64,000 nt of DNA from assembly GCF_015169395.1 (NCBI RefSeq), contig NZ_CP063458.1, positions 7,089,954-7,153,953 on the forward strand, written 5' to 3'. The stretch is from Humisphaera borealis. Lineage in GTDB: Bacteria; Planctomycetota; Phycisphaerae; Tepidisphaerales; Tepidisphaeraceae. A program made the position numbers and the translations under genes. Position 1 is the stretch's first letter. The number at the start of each line of letters is the position of its first letter. The notes beneath the pieces were generated by a model. The model was not told where the DNA came from, did not search any database, and saw only the letters and a program-made list of their open reading frames with translations. Of the stretch, positions 36,201-45,904 are shown one piece after another.

Positions 36201-39200
36201 GGCACGCCAGTCGGCACACGCTACGCGGAACTGGTTGTTTCCGGTGTGGGTGTGGGTGGGAACGGCGCTATCGTCAACAACGGTGCCGCCATCACGAATA
36301 ACAGCCATTTCGCCAAGATCACCCTCTCTGGGAATACCACGTGGGGTGGCAGCGGACGCTATGACCTGGTCGCAGGTCAAATCTTCAACGGGGGTGCCTT
36401 TACGCTGACCAAAACGGGGACTGGAGACCTCTGGTATAATCCCTCGGCCGGCTCGGTCCTGGAAAACGTGATCGTCAATGGAGGGGTCTTCGGCTCCCAG
36501 GGTGCTAATCCGCTGTCCGCGACGGCGACCGTCACGGTGAACAGCGGGGGACTGCACCAGATTTTTGGGGCCAATGCGCAGCAACATAACGTGGTGCTCA
36601 ATGACGGCGGCATCCTCCGCCAATCAAACAACGCCGCCGGCACCATCAACGGTCAGGTCACGCTGAGCGGCACCACTGCCGGCCGCAACATCCAGGCGAT
36701 AACCGGCGGCACGCTGAACATCGCGGGCAAGCTGACCGGCACCGGCGGTTTCACGGTCAACGAAGCCGGCACGGTGCAGCTCCAGAACGCGGCCAACGAT
36801 TACGCCGGCGACACGGTGATCACCCTGGGCACGCTGAATTTCAGCGCCACCGGCATCATGCCGGCCACGACGAACCTCATCGTGAACGGCGGCACGTTTG
36901 CCACGGGCAACCTTCCGCGCTCCGTTGGCAGCCTCTCCGGGACGGGCGGCACCATCAGTGGCGGAAACAACCTGACCACGAACCAGTCGACCGCCACAAC
37001 TTGGTCTGGCATTCTCAGCGGCACCAACCTGATCATGAACGGGGCAGGCACGCTCACGCTCGCGGGCACCGCCGACAATAGCGGCGGTATCGTTATCGCG
37101 AACAGCGGCACAACCGTCCTGGCCAAGACTGGTGACTACGCGGTTCACGCTACTGGGTCAGGCAATCTCGGCCTCACCATCAACAGCAGCGCCACCGTGC
37201 AGATCGCCGGGAGCCTGACCGCGGTCACCGGTGGCTCCGCGAGCAATAATCCTCCCGCTGATATCACCATCGCCACTCCCCCTTCAAACTACGTCGACCA
37301 GATTTTCAACCTCACGGATGTGCAGTTGAATACCGGCGGTACGCTGGACCTGAATGGCCGCTTGGAAGCGATCGACGGCCTCGCTGGCGGCGGTACGGTG
37401 ACAAACACCTCTGCCACCACAGCACGCCTGTACGTCGGCTACAACAACACCACTAGCACTTCGCCTGGCTTCACAGGCAACACCAGCACGTTCTCCGGCG
37501 TGATTCAAAACGGAGCGAGCACGACAGAATTAAGAAAGATTGGAACTGGCATGCTCGTGCTCAGTGGGGCGAATACTTACACGGGAGCCACGATCGTTGA
37601 TGCCGGGACGCTGAACATCGCCGCAGGAGGTTCGCTTTCTAACACGCCGATCACCGTCAACGCTGGCACCCTGTTACTCGATGGCACGCACGGCACTGGC
37701 CCCATCGCGGTGAACGGCACCTCCGTCTTTGCCGGCGCAGGCACCTCTGGCGGCACCCTGACTGCCGCCACCGGCACCACGGTCCAGGTCGGCGCGGCCT
37801 CGGCGGGCACCGCCGCCACCACCCTCACCCTTGGTGGGCTTACCCTCAATGGCGGCACTAACCTCAATCTCGATTTCAACACCGCCGGCACCACGCTGGA
37901 CAAGATCGCGACGACCGCGACCAACGGCCTGAGCATCAGCGGGGCGAACCCCCTCAACGTCGTCTTGAGCGGGGCGGGCTGGGTTCCGGGCACCTACTCG
38001 ATCCTGACCTACGCTGGGGCGGTGCAAGGCACCGGCGCGACCAATGCGACCCTGGTGCTGAGCACCCCCGTGGGCCACAGTACTGTCAATGTCGTGGATA
38101 ACGGCTTGGGCAGTGTGAACCTTGTGGTCGCCGGCGCTGCAAACAAATGGGTCGGCGGTGTTAATAACATCTGGGACACCAACAACACGCTAAACTGGAA
38201 TGCCGGGGACCAGAAGTTCTTGGCCGGCGACTCTGTCGTGTTCGACGATACCGCCACGAGTTTCACTCCGAACATCCTCGCGAATCAGACGGCAGCCGGA
38301 GTGACCTTCGATAACACCACCGCCTACACGCTCACCAGCACCGGCACCTTCGGCATCGCGGGCACCGGCGGCCTGATCAAGAAGAACACCGGCACGGTTA
38401 CCATCTCCAGCGCCAACACCTACACCGGCTCCACCGATGTGCAGCAGGGCACGCTGATCGCGAACTTTAACACAGGCACTGCCCAGACGGTCTTCGCTGC
38501 CGCCAGCACCATCAACGTGGCCAGTGGAGCGACCTTCAAGGCCGTCGCCAACGACTCCAGTTTCACCCTCGCCAATAACCTCACCGGCAGCGGGCTAGTC
38601 GTGATCGATCCTCACTTAACGGCCGGAGCCGCCGTCCGCGATGTGACCATCTCCGGCAACAACGCCGGGTTCACCGGCACCCTTCGCCTGTCCCCGACCG
38701 TGATCGGCGATGGCCTTGGCACCTTCCGCACCAACCAGATGACACCGGCCAACGCCGGCGGCGCGACCATCGACGTGGACGCTGGCGGCCAGGCCTGGCT
38801 TTCCGCCGCAACCTTCACCAACAACTTCATCCTCACCGGCCACGGTTTCGCCGAAACCGCCGGCGGAACCCCGGTTGCGGCCTCCGGTCTCACGCAGTAT
38901 TCCGGCGCCGTGAAAGGCGGCATCGGTGCGATCCGCATGAATGGCGGGGCCATCATCAGCGGCAACATCACATTGGATGGGTCCGCCAAGATCATGCCAT
39001 ACAACGCCGCGGGTACCATCAGCGGTAGCATCAGCATCACGAATCCCACCGACACGCTCGTGGTCGGTGGTGGCGGCGCTGGCGCAACCCTAATCCTCAC
39101 CGGCACGAACAACGTCGGCGCAAATGCGCTCAACCAAGTCTTCGTGAATGCCGGAGGAACCGCCGGGACCAATATCCTGGCGATCGGTGCCAACGGAACG

Positions 39201-42200
39201 GTTGGCACACTGGGCACCGGGGCCGTCACCCTCAATGGCGACGCCGCGACCGGTGCGATCCGCTTCGACCGGGCGGACGGCTACACGCTCGCAGCCGCAA
39301 ACACGATCACCAGTTCGGGAACGACCACGGCCAACACCCGTCTGTTCATTGACACCCAGGGCACTGGCTTCGTCCAGAACGGCGTGGCGATCAACCTCGG
39401 CGGCGGTGCGTTGCAGTTCGGCACGCAGGCTGGTCGCACGGGAGCCACAGGCTCGTTCAATGGCAATGTAACCGTGGGTGCAATCAACGTCGGCACCGCC
39501 TCGACCGGCGCAGTGATGAACATCCTGCCCGGTGCCAACATCGCCAACTCCGGCAACTTCTTTCTCGGTGAAGCGGCCAACATGTCGGGCACGGTGATCC
39601 AATCCGGTGGCGACGTCAGCGTGGGCACCCATGTCCGCGTCGGACATTTTTCAACCAACACCAGCGCCTACACCATCAGCGCAGGAACACTGACTGTCGC
39701 CAACATCAACACGGCGACCGATCCTTCTACTTCCGGCACTACCGAGCAGAATGGCGGCATTTATCTTGGTATCGATGGCACCGGAACGATGGCTCATTCC
39801 GGCGGCACGGTGACGACGGACTGGATCGTCCTTGACAATCGTGGAGACACTCCGGCGGGAACGAACATGCCGGATGGGATCGACCGCTACACCCTCAGCG
39901 GCAGCGGCCTGCTCGTCCTGCGTAGCCAGTGGGGCATCACGCAGCGCAATACCAGCGCCGCCGTAACGCTCGCGGGCGGTACCATCCGAAATGGCGGCAC
40001 GAACCTTCAAGTGCGGCTCGACACGGCTCCGGACATTTCCGGCGCGATCACCCTCGACACCGTATCTGCCGGAAATAGCTTCAACTGGACGCGCAACGCC
40101 GCGGGGGCCGGATCGTTGGCCTTGTCCGGCGGCGGCACGCTCAAGTTTACGACCACCACCACGCAGTCCGTCGCGGTCCCCGTTTCAGGCACTGGAGCTT
40201 TGGAAAAGCTGGGCACTGGCACCACCACGCTGGGCGTCGCCAATACCTACAACGGCACCACCACGATCACCAACGGTACCCTGCAGGTGGGCGCGGCCAA
40301 TGCGATTCCCTCCGGTGCGGGCAAAGGGAACGTCGTGTTCAGCGCCGCCGCCACCAGCTCGCTCCTCGACCTCAACGGCTTCGACACCAGCATCAACGGC
40401 CTGAGCCAGCCGACCTCTTCCACTGCCAATCTGGTGGTGAACAACGCCACCGGAACCAACAAGACGCTGACGCTGGGCAACAACGATGCCACGGCCACGT
40501 TTGCCGGCATCATCGCCAATAACACCAGTGGCACCGGCACGCTAGCCCTGACCAAGGTCGGCACCGGCACCCAAACCCTGAGCGGCGCCAGCACCTTCAC
40601 CGGGCCGATCACGGTCAATGGCGGCCAGATCGCCTTCCCCTCGTCCCCGGCCACCAGCGGCCCGCTCGGCAATTCCACAGTCGTCAACCTCAACAACGGC
40701 AGCATCAGCTACACCGCCTCTGGCACCAACGCGCTGAACCGCAGCTTGGCGATCGGCGCGGGCAACGGCACCGTCGATGTCGCCCTCGCCACGGGTACCC
40801 TTACCGTCGCCAACCTCACGAGTACCGGCGGCAACTTGGTCAAGACGGGTGCCGGCACGCTCGCGCTGAGCGGCACCACCACCTTGAATGGGGGTGCGTC
40901 CAGCGTCACCGTGAGTGGTGGCACCCTGCAGGCAGGCTTCGGCACCAACGGCGTCACCGCGGTCAGCATCGGCGCGACCAGCAACCTGAGCATGCAAAAC
41001 TCCGCCATCCAGGGATTGACGCTCGGGAACACCGCGGGTGCCCTGACCCTCGCCGGCGGAGCAAGACTCGGCTTTGAGTTCGACGCGGCGACGAATGACA
41101 GCATCACGATCGGTGCAACAGGCACTCCTTCTTTGACGGCTGGGGTCATCACGCTGGACCTCTTCAACTTCAATACTGGCATCGCCGGTGGCAACACTTA
41201 CAACCTCCTCTCTACGACCCTCGGGGACCTCACCTTCGGTGGGCTCACGACGTATGTGCTCGGCTCGGCACCGAGCGGTTTTAACTACACGCTGAACGCA
41301 ACCAATAACCTCGTCTCGCTGGGGGTGTCGGCATTCTCGCCAGCCTATTGGACGGATAGTCAGGGAACCGGCTCCTGGTCCACGCTCAATGCGGGTCCGC
41401 TGAGTAACTTCAGCACGCTCGCCACTGGGGGCGCCAATACGGCTGCACTGCCGGGAGTCAATGAAACGGTCTTCTTCAGCCAAGACGGCGTGGCGGGCCC
41501 GACCGTCACTTCGGCGCTGAACGGAAACTTCACCATCCGCGGTCTCAATTTCGTCGCCGGATCCGGCACTGTCACCGCGGTGAATATCAACCAGGGCAGC
41601 TCCGGCACACTCACGATTCAGCCTTCGACCGCTACCGGCGGCATCGATGTCGGAACCAACGCCGGCGCCGTTACCATCAGCGCACCGCTAGTGGCCTCGA
41701 ACACCAGTGCGGCCAGCCAGACTTGGAATGTGGACGGCACGGGTGCCAACGGCTCGTCCCTCACCCTCAATGGCGTGGTCACCTTCACGGCCAATGTCAT
41801 CAAGACCGGTTCCGGGACGCTGACTCTGGGCAATGCCGGCAACAGTGGTGCGGGCAACTTCACGCTGACCGGCGGCACGCTCGCCGTCAGCGCCACCGGC
41901 AACGTCCCGACGGGTGTCTTCACCATCGGCACCGGCACGACGATTAACAACACCGGCGGCGGCACCGTCGCCTTCTCGAACTCCTCCTACGTCTGGAACG
42001 GCGACTTCACCCAGTCGGGCCAGAGTCTGGATCTGGGCGCAGGGCCGGTCACTCTCGGCCTGAACACGCAGGTCACCGTGGCCACCAACACCCTCACCGT
42101 CGGCGGCGCGATCGGCGATGGCGGCAACAATCGCTCGCTGACCAAGGCGGGTGCGGGCACTCTGGTGCTGGGCGGCACCAACACTTACACTGGCGCAACC

Positions 42201-45200
42201 AGCGTGACTGCCGGTACGGTCAGTCTGACCGGCGCCCTCACGGGCGGCGGGGCCATCTCCACCAGCGGCACCGGCGTCCTCTCGCAGACCTCCACCGGCG
42301 TGATCAGTGGCGCTTCCACCATTACCCAGGGCAGTTCCGGTACCAGCGTGATGGCTGGCAATAACACCCACGCGGGACTGACCTCGGTCACTGCGGGCGT
42401 CCTCACCCTGTCGGGCAATAACTCTGGCGCTTCCGGCGGAGTGACCCTCACCGCAGGCCAGTTAAACATCAACAACAACAACGCCCTCGGCACCGGCACG
42501 CTGACCCTCAATGGCGGGACGATCGACAACACGTCCGGTGGCCCGGTCGTCGTTCCAGCGGGCCTCGTCCCCACCCAGATCTGGTCGAACACCGCGACCG
42601 TTGCTTTTGTGGGATCCAACACCCTGAACCTCGGCACCGGTGCCGTGGCCCTGGGAACGGATGCGACGACTGGCACCTTCACGCTGACGAACAACAGTCT
42701 TCTGGTAGGCACCTCGCTTACTGTCGGGGGAAGCATCTCGGCCATCGCGGGCGGCACCGCGGGAGTGAAGACCCTCACCATTGCCGGACCCGGCAGCACG
42801 GCACTTACAGGAAGCATCACGAAGGGAAGCGCTTCCAACGTGGTGGTCACGGTCACCTCCCCAGGCACGACGACGCTCTCCGGTGCTGCAAGCTCGATCC
42901 AGACCATCAATATCGACGGCGGTGCGACCAGCATCGTGGATCTCGGTGCGGGTAACCTCACCATCACAAATGGCGGCACCAACGGCTTCCGATCGTCGAC
43001 CGGCGGCACCATCAATGCGACCGGTGGCGGTAAGATCATTCTGGGGAGCGATCTGTTGGACAATGGCACGAACGATGGAACCACGCTCACCGTGAACGCG
43101 GGGATTACCGGGCCCTTCACGTTCGAGATCTATGGAGGCTCGGCGACCAATACTGGCGTCACCGTGCTGACGGCTCAGAATACTTTCACTGGCAACGTTC
43201 AGATCAATGGTGGCAACCTGCGCGTTTCCAACATTGGCAACACTGGCTCCCTGACCAGCAATCTTGGCCAGGGTACGATCATCCAGAGCGGAGCCGCTGT
43301 CCTGGCAGGAAGTACTGTCACAACAGGCAAACTCATTTACACAGGTGTTGGAGAAACCACGAACCGCGTTCTGACCATGAGTGGAGCGGGCTTCGCGATT
43401 GAACAAGCCGCGACCTCGGGCCACCTGGTCTTCATCGCCCCAGTCAGTGTGACCAACACTGCCGCGAAGAATCTTTTCCTGCTCGGTTCGACGGCTGGCA
43501 CCGCCGAAATTGCCGGAGTGATTCCAAACAATACGGCCGCCACCAGCATCACCAAGCTCGGCAGTGGCACTTGGACGCTCAGCGGTGCCAACACCTACAC
43601 GGGGACGACGAACGTCAACGAAGGCACTCTGGTTCTCTCGGGAAGGGGCACCGGTACCCCTGGCATAGTTTCCGTGAGCACCCTCCCCGGCCTGAGCGCC
43701 ACGCTGAACATCACCGCTGGCACCTACGCTTTCGGTGCCGCGCGGATGAACGTCGGTAACGCCGCGACCACCGCGGCCACCGGCACAGTGAATCAAAGCG
43801 GTGGGGCGATCAGCTTCACCGGCAGTGATCAACTGCTCGTAGGTCAGGGCACTGTCGGAAACACCGGCATTTACAATCTCAGCGGGGGAAGCATCACCAC
43901 CGCCGCCGCCGCGGGTCGTGGTGTGATCCTCGGAGTGAACTCGAACCCCACCCCCGGACCCACCAGCGGTGGCGGCACCTTCAACCTCAGCGGAACGGGT
44001 GCGCTGAACATGACGGCGGCCTCCGGTGGAGGTGGCAACGCGATCCTCCAGATCGGCCGTTCCGACGCCGTTGCCAACAACACAACGAACGTGTTCAACC
44101 AAACCGGCGGAACCGCAAGTGTGGGAATTCTGGCGATGGGTGGCGCAGCAGCCGGATCGACGGGTGTGAGTTCCACGCTCAATCTCACCGGCGGCACGTT
44201 CTTGGCGAACTCCTTCACCCTGCTCGCAGCCGGTGGCACCAACACGGCAGTGATCAACATCGGTGGCACCGCCCAGGTCACCCTGCCAGCCTTCCCGACG
44301 AATGCCAAAGGGGTCGGCTCGACGGCGACCATCACCTTCGATTCCGGGACGGGTTCTTTGTCTCCGCTTGCGGCCAGCGCCACCTACATGCCAGCCGGAA
44401 CTTTCAACAATGCCTACCTCACCGCCAATGGGGCGAAGTTTAATGTCGGCACCGGAAATGACATCACCATTGGCCAAGTGCTGCAGGACGCCGTCTCGCC
44501 CGCCGCCGCCGGTACGCTCACCAAGCAAGGCACGGGAATGCTGACGCTCACGGGCGCCAACACTTACACCGGCCAGACCACCATTACCGCTGGCACCTTG
44601 GCCGTCACTGGTTCAATCTCCAGCTCCACCCAAGTCCTCGCCGGTGGCACCCTCGCCGGCAACGGCCAGATCACGGAAGCCGTGACGATCAGCGCCGGCG
44701 GGTCGATCCGGCCCGGCGTGCCCGGTGGATCGATCACCAGCATTCTGACCGTCAAGAGTCTGGCGATGGTGAATGATCCGACGGCGGTCTTCGGTGTCGA
44801 CATCACCGGCATCACCGTCGGCACTGGCTATGACCAGGTGACGTTACCCAACGCCGGGACGTCGACCGTGTCGCTGGCGGGTGCGAGTCTGTCGGTGAAG
44901 CTCGGCACGGTGCTTGCCGGCGACGGCAGCGAGAAGTTCGTCATCATCAACAACACCTCGGCCGTCAACACGCCGACTGGTCAGTTCTCAAGCCTGATCG
45001 TCGAATCTAGTCCTGCGTTCGGCGTGCCGGCGACGACGACACTCACCTCCGCAAACGGCGGGCTCGACTTCATCGACCCGTCGAACGGTTTCGTCTACAC
45101 GCTGATGTACAACGTCGACTCGGCGAACACCTCGACGCCCGGCAACGACGTGGTGCTGAGTGTGGTGCCCGAGCCGGGAAGCCTGGCGCTGGCAGCGATG

Positions 45201-45239
45201 GCGGGCGTGGGCCTGCTGGCTCGTCGGCGACGGAGGTAG
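33264..45239 (+). CDS. Giant autotransporter-associated beta-strand repeat protein with PEP-CTERM anchor
   Basis: The start is taken at the ATG at 33264 (33258 is also possible); about 3990 residues. A long signal peptide (RSSALAAAAAIALTQLAPSPAQA) is followed by a very long series of autotransporter-associated beta-strand repeats with the core G-AN-TYTG-T-V-GTL. Three breaks start new modules: VWDVNTTSNF near residue 830, IWDTNNTLNW near 1635 and YWTDSQGTGSWS near 2693. The C-terminus is a PEP-CTERM signal, VPEPGSLALAAMAGVGLLARRRRR, made of the PEP motif, a hydrophobic helix and a basic cluster, which is normally processed by an exosortase. There is no outer-membrane autotransporter barrel. 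It is expected to form a long beta-helix at the surface. The continuous 12-kb frame argues that it is functional. Confidence 0.9.
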   Translation: MSKKAKFAARRHPLTVRSSALAAAAAIALTQLAPSPAQAASGAWNVDAAGNWITAGSWTPAAAPGSTTADNTDIATFGFTLTAARIATVDATRFIGGISFGNTSAFGYTLSGGSLRLNNGGVIQTLAANGAHTDTISTPIQISGTTTAAATFTAGATAATSLLSIGAVTGSATATTTTTLNLNGTNTGGNAVTGIIANGTGGALSLTKSGTGTWVLSGANTYTGLTTVSAGALTVTNAAGLGTTAAGTSVTSGAALQLNTVVVGAEALTLNGTGISAGGALRNLAGTSSYAGAITLGSASRINSDAGTMTLSGAMGGAFALTVGGAGTTTISGAIGTGAGTLTKDGTGVLILSGANTYSGVTTVSDGTLRISNASALGTNTAVTVNQGVVAGGNGTILDLTGTLTHGSGKTVTFNSNSTGDFRSTLLNSANNNTWAGNIVAAGTGIVAVNAATGTTLTVTGGVSSTSGAGTGTLFTRGAGTVVYNGVINLGSDRIFSKTDAGTVIVNSTGNSWVRAQVANGQIQIGANNALANTEFTFGQTGAGDGRLELNSFSQTVTRLNTAAGSTATNHILRNSNLTTASTLTFATPNATTDTLTNLQVQGTASGLGTLNLVSNGLGRTEFNGGLVSANSWTVNSGTLAFTGANNRVLPGSVTGLVGATIEKAGASTLAATSTWNNAGTTNVVGGALVLGAGTAGAVNVSDLATLSTGLGGGVLSSSAVTFGTAGATTYVPLLTTAGAVAPLNAFSLTTAGTTVTIAPQAGLFTPGTYRLLDYTGSIGGNGFGGFALAPVGSYPHITAALDNTTAGQVNLVVTAADSLIWAGQTNGVWDVNTTSNFALASSTSTGATFYQGDAVVFGDTHDVGGPATPVTNSTITGGAVTIGNLTFNNSAVNYSVANPLSGAGGITKTGTGAVTLSGASTYAGATSVSNGTLTLSGANVLGGGAVNVTGGTLRIGNSDALRGAGSITVSGGGTFDANGTPVGTRYAELVVSGVGVGGNGAIVNNGAAITNNSHFAKITLSGNTTWGGSGRYDLVAGQIFNGGAFTLTKTGTGDLWYNPSAGSVLENVIVNGGVFGSQGANPLSATATVTVNSGGLHQIFGANAQQHNVVLNDGGILRQSNNAAGTINGQVTLSGTTAGRNIQAITGGTLNIAGKLTGTGGFTVNEAGTVQLQNAANDYAGDTVITLGTLNFSATGIMPATTNLIVNGGTFATGNLPRSVGSLSGTGGTISGGNNLTTNQSTATTWSGILSGTNLIMNGAGTLTLAGTADNSGGIVIANSGTTVLAKTGDYAVHATGSGNLGLTINSSATVQIAGSLTAVTGGSASNNPPADITIATPPSNYVDQIFNLTDVQLNTGGTLDLNGRLEAIDGLAGGGTVTNTSATTARLYVGYNNTTSTSPGFTGNTSTFSGVIQNGASTTELRKIGTGMLVLSGANTYTGATIVDAGTLNIAAGGSLSNTPITVNAGTLLLDGTHGTGPIAVNGTSVFAGAGTSGGTLTAATGTTVQVGAASAGTAATTLTLGGLTLNGGTNLNLDFNTAGTTLDKIATTATNGLSISGANPLNVVLSGAGWVPGTYSILTYAGAVQGTGATNATLVLSTPVGHSTVNVVDNGLGSVNLVVAGAANKWVGGVNNIWDTNNTLNWNAGDQKFLAGDSVVFDDTATSFTPNILANQTAAGVTFDNTTAYTLTSTGTFGIAGTGGLIKKNTGTVTISSANTYTGSTDVQQGTLIANFNTGTAQTVFAAASTINVASGATFKAVANDSSFTLANNLTGSGLVVIDPHLTAGAAVRDVTISGNNAGFTGTLRLSPTVIGDGLGTFRTNQMTPANAGGATIDVDAGGQAWLSAATFTNNFILTGHGFAETAGGTPVAASGLTQYSGAVKGGIGAIRMNGGAIISGNITLDGSAKIMPYNAAGTISGSISITNPTDTLVVGGGGAGATLILTGTNNVGANALNQVFVNAGGTAGTNILAIGANGTVGTLGTGAVTLNGDAATGAIRFDRADGYTLAAANTITSSGTTTANTRLFIDTQGTGFVQNGVAINLGGGALQFGTQAGRTGATGSFNGNVTVGAINVGTASTGAVMNILPGANIANSGNFFLGEAANMSGTVIQSGGDVSVGTHVRVGHFSTNTSAYTISAGTLTVANINTATDPSTSGTTEQNGGIYLGIDGTGTMAHSGGTVTTDWIVLDNRGDTPAGTNMPDGIDRYTLSGSGLLVLRSQWGITQRNTSAAVTLAGGTIRNGGTNLQVRLDTAPDISGAITLDTVSAGNSFNWTRNAAGAGSLALSGGGTLKFTTTTTQSVAVPVSGTGALEKLGTGTTTLGVANTYNGTTTITNGTLQVGAANAIPSGAGKGNVVFSAAATSSLLDLNGFDTSINGLSQPTSSTANLVVNNATGTNKTLTLGNNDATATFAGIIANNTSGTGTLALTKVGTGTQTLSGASTFTGPITVNGGQIAFPSSPATSGPLGNSTVVNLNNGSISYTASGTNALNRSLAIGAGNGTVDVALATGTLTVANLTSTGGNLVKTGAGTLALSGTTTLNGGASSVTVSGGTLQAGFGTNGVTAVSIGATSNLSMQNSAIQGLTLGNTAGALTLAGGARLGFEFDAATNDSITIGATGTPSLTAGVITLDLFNFNTGIAGGNTYNLLSTTLGDLTFGGLTTYVLGSAPSGFNYTLNATNNLVSLGVSAFSPAYWTDSQGTGSWSTLNAGPLSNFSTLATGGANTAALPGVNETVFFSQDGVAGPTVTSALNGNFTIRGLNFVAGSGTVTAVNINQGSSGTLTIQPSTATGGIDVGTNAGAVTISAPLVASNTSAASQTWNVDGTGANGSSLTLNGVVTFTANVIKTGSGTLTLGNAGNSGAGNFTLTGGTLAVSATGNVPTGVFTIGTGTTINNTGGGTVAFSNSSYVWNGDFTQSGQSLDLGAGPVTLGLNTQVTVATNTLTVGGAIGDGGNNRSLTKAGAGTLVLGGTNTYTGATSVTAGTVSLTGALTGGGAISTSGTGVLSQTSTGVISGASTITQGSSGTSVMAGNNTHAGLTSVTAGVLTLSGNNSGASGGVTLTAGQLNINNNNALGTGTLTLNGGTIDNTSGGPVVVPAGLVPTQIWSNTATVAFVGSNTLNLGTGAVALGTDATTGTFTLTNNSLLVGTSLTVGGSISAIAGGTAGVKTLTIAGPGSTALTGSITKGSASNVVVTVTSPGTTTLSGAASSIQTINIDGGATSIVDLGAGNLTITNGGTNGFRSSTGGTINATGGGKIILGSDLLDNGTNDGTTLTVNAGITGPFTFEIYGGSATNTGVTVLTAQNTFTGNVQINGGNLRVSNIGNTGSLTSNLGQGTIIQSGAAVLAGSTVTTGKLIYTGVGETTNRVLTMSGAGFAIEQAATSGHLVFIAPVSVTNTAAKNLFLLGSTAGTAEIAGVIPNNTAATSITKLGSGTWTLSGANTYTGTTNVNEGTLVLSGRGTGTPGIVSVSTLPGLSATLNITAGTYAFGAARMNVGNAATTAATGTVNQSGGAISFTGSDQLLVGQGTVGNTGIYNLSGGSITTAAAAGRGVILGVNSNPTPGPTSGGGTFNLSGTGALNMTAASGGGGNAILQIGRSDAVANNTTNVFNQTGGTASVGILAMGGAAAGSTGVSSTLNLTGGTFLANSFTLLAAGGTNTAVINIGGTAQVTLPAFPTNAKGVGSTATITFDSGTGSLSPLAASATYMPAGTFNNAYLTANGAKFNVGTGNDITIGQVLQDAVSPAAAGTLTKQGTGMLTLTGANTYTGQTTITAGTLAVTGSISSSTQVLAGGTLAGNGQITEAVTISAGGSIRPGVPGGSITSILTVKSLAMVNDPTAVFGVDITGITVGTGYDQVTLPNAGTSTVSLAGASLSVKLGTVLAGDGSEKFVIINNTSAVNTPTGQFSSLIVESSPAFGVPATTTLTSANGGLDFIDPSNGFVYTLMYNVDSANTSTPGNDVVLSVVPEPGSLALAAMAGVGLLARRRRR

Positions 45240-45255
45240 GCGATGACCCGGAGTT

Positions 45256-45289
45256 GTCCGTCTTTCTTCCCATCACAGGAAAGGCGGAC
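45256..45289 (+). terminator. Hairpin after the autotransporter-repeat gene
   Basis: GTCCGTCTTTC and GAAAGGCGGAC pair over 11 positions (one G-T wobble) around a 12-nt loop, 17 nt after the stop codon. No T-run follows, so it may act as an RNA 3'-end stabiliser instead of an intrinsic terminator. Confidence 0.4.
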
Positions 45290-45489
45290 GGCTCTGGCAG
45301 CAGTCCGACAGTGTTCGCGATAGCGCAGACGGTTTGACCGGAAATGCAGGACACAAAAAGGTGGCAGTTCCAAGCGCATTGAGCTGGGCGCAAATATGAG
45401 TCTGAGGAACGAATTAGTGGTTTGCGCTTTGGCTGTGTCCGGTTGGTTGCAGGTCTTGGCCTGCTGCTCACGTTGCCGGGCGGTGCCGG

Positions 45490-45655
45490 GCTCAATGTCG
45501 ATTGCAGCACCACGACCGGCGACCACGGCCTCAACTTCGTTTCAATCAACAGCGGAGGCGCCGTAGCCCCGGGCAACGACGCGGTCATCGCCCTGACCAC
45601 CGCAGACCATGCTTGGATGGGCGGCGGCATCTATATCCTAGTAGAGATCAGCAAC
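45490..45655 (+). pseudogene. Fragment of a second PEP-CTERM/autotransporter-type protein
   Basis: In one frame the stretch reads VSINSGGAVAPGNDAVIALTTADHAWMGGGIYILVEIS. The order GG-VAPGN, then W-GGG-Y and an EI segment, is a common tail motif of such surface proteins (recalled, not searched). No start, signal or PEP-CTERM end is present, and the frame then fuses into transposase remnant sequence, so this looks like a relic and not a gene. Confidence 0.4.
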
Positions 45656-45674
45656 CACACCTGCTATGCGCTGT

Positions 45675-45789
45675 GCCGAGCGGAGGGTCGAGTTGAAGTT
45701 TGTCGACGCGGTTTCGTACGAGACGGCGCGGAAGGTCCTAGTGAAGCGACCTCAAGCCGTGGCCGAAGCAGCAGTGGTGCATCGCGTAG
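45675..45789 (+). pseudogene. IS630-family transposase remnant
   Basis: One frame gives ERRVELKFVDAVSYETARKVL, and a neighbouring frame continues with SDLKPWPKQQWCIA and a stop. Together these match the helix-turn-helix end of IS630-family transposases (a-SYETVR-x-L-KK-x-x-LKPW-x-x-x-QWCIP). A frameshift near 45740 joins them, and both the N-terminal and catalytic DDE parts are missing. Confidence 0.7.
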
Positions 45790-45904
45790 CGTACAAGTAT
45801 TTGGCCACTTGCCTTACCCAACTTTATGCGCCATTCGCGCGAATTATTGCGCAAAATAGAGATGGCCTCCAAAATCAGGTTCCCTTCTCACAAGGAGCCG
45901 ATGA

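Noticed and set aside
42462-44528. 688-codon minus-strand open frame within the autotransporter-repeat gene (also 33246-34976)
   Set aside because: Antisense shadow of Thr/Gly/Ala repeat codons; no start signal or domain.
33900-45000. CRISPR-like or satellite repeat array
   Set aside because: The repetition is at the protein level (beta-strand repeats of variable length) with no uniform repeat-spacer spacing.
45422-45859. 145-codon plus-strand ORF after the autotransporter-repeat gene
   Set aside because: It joins a PEP-CTERM-like fragment to out-of-frame IS630 sequence and ends in unrelated residues; better described as two pseudogene fragments.
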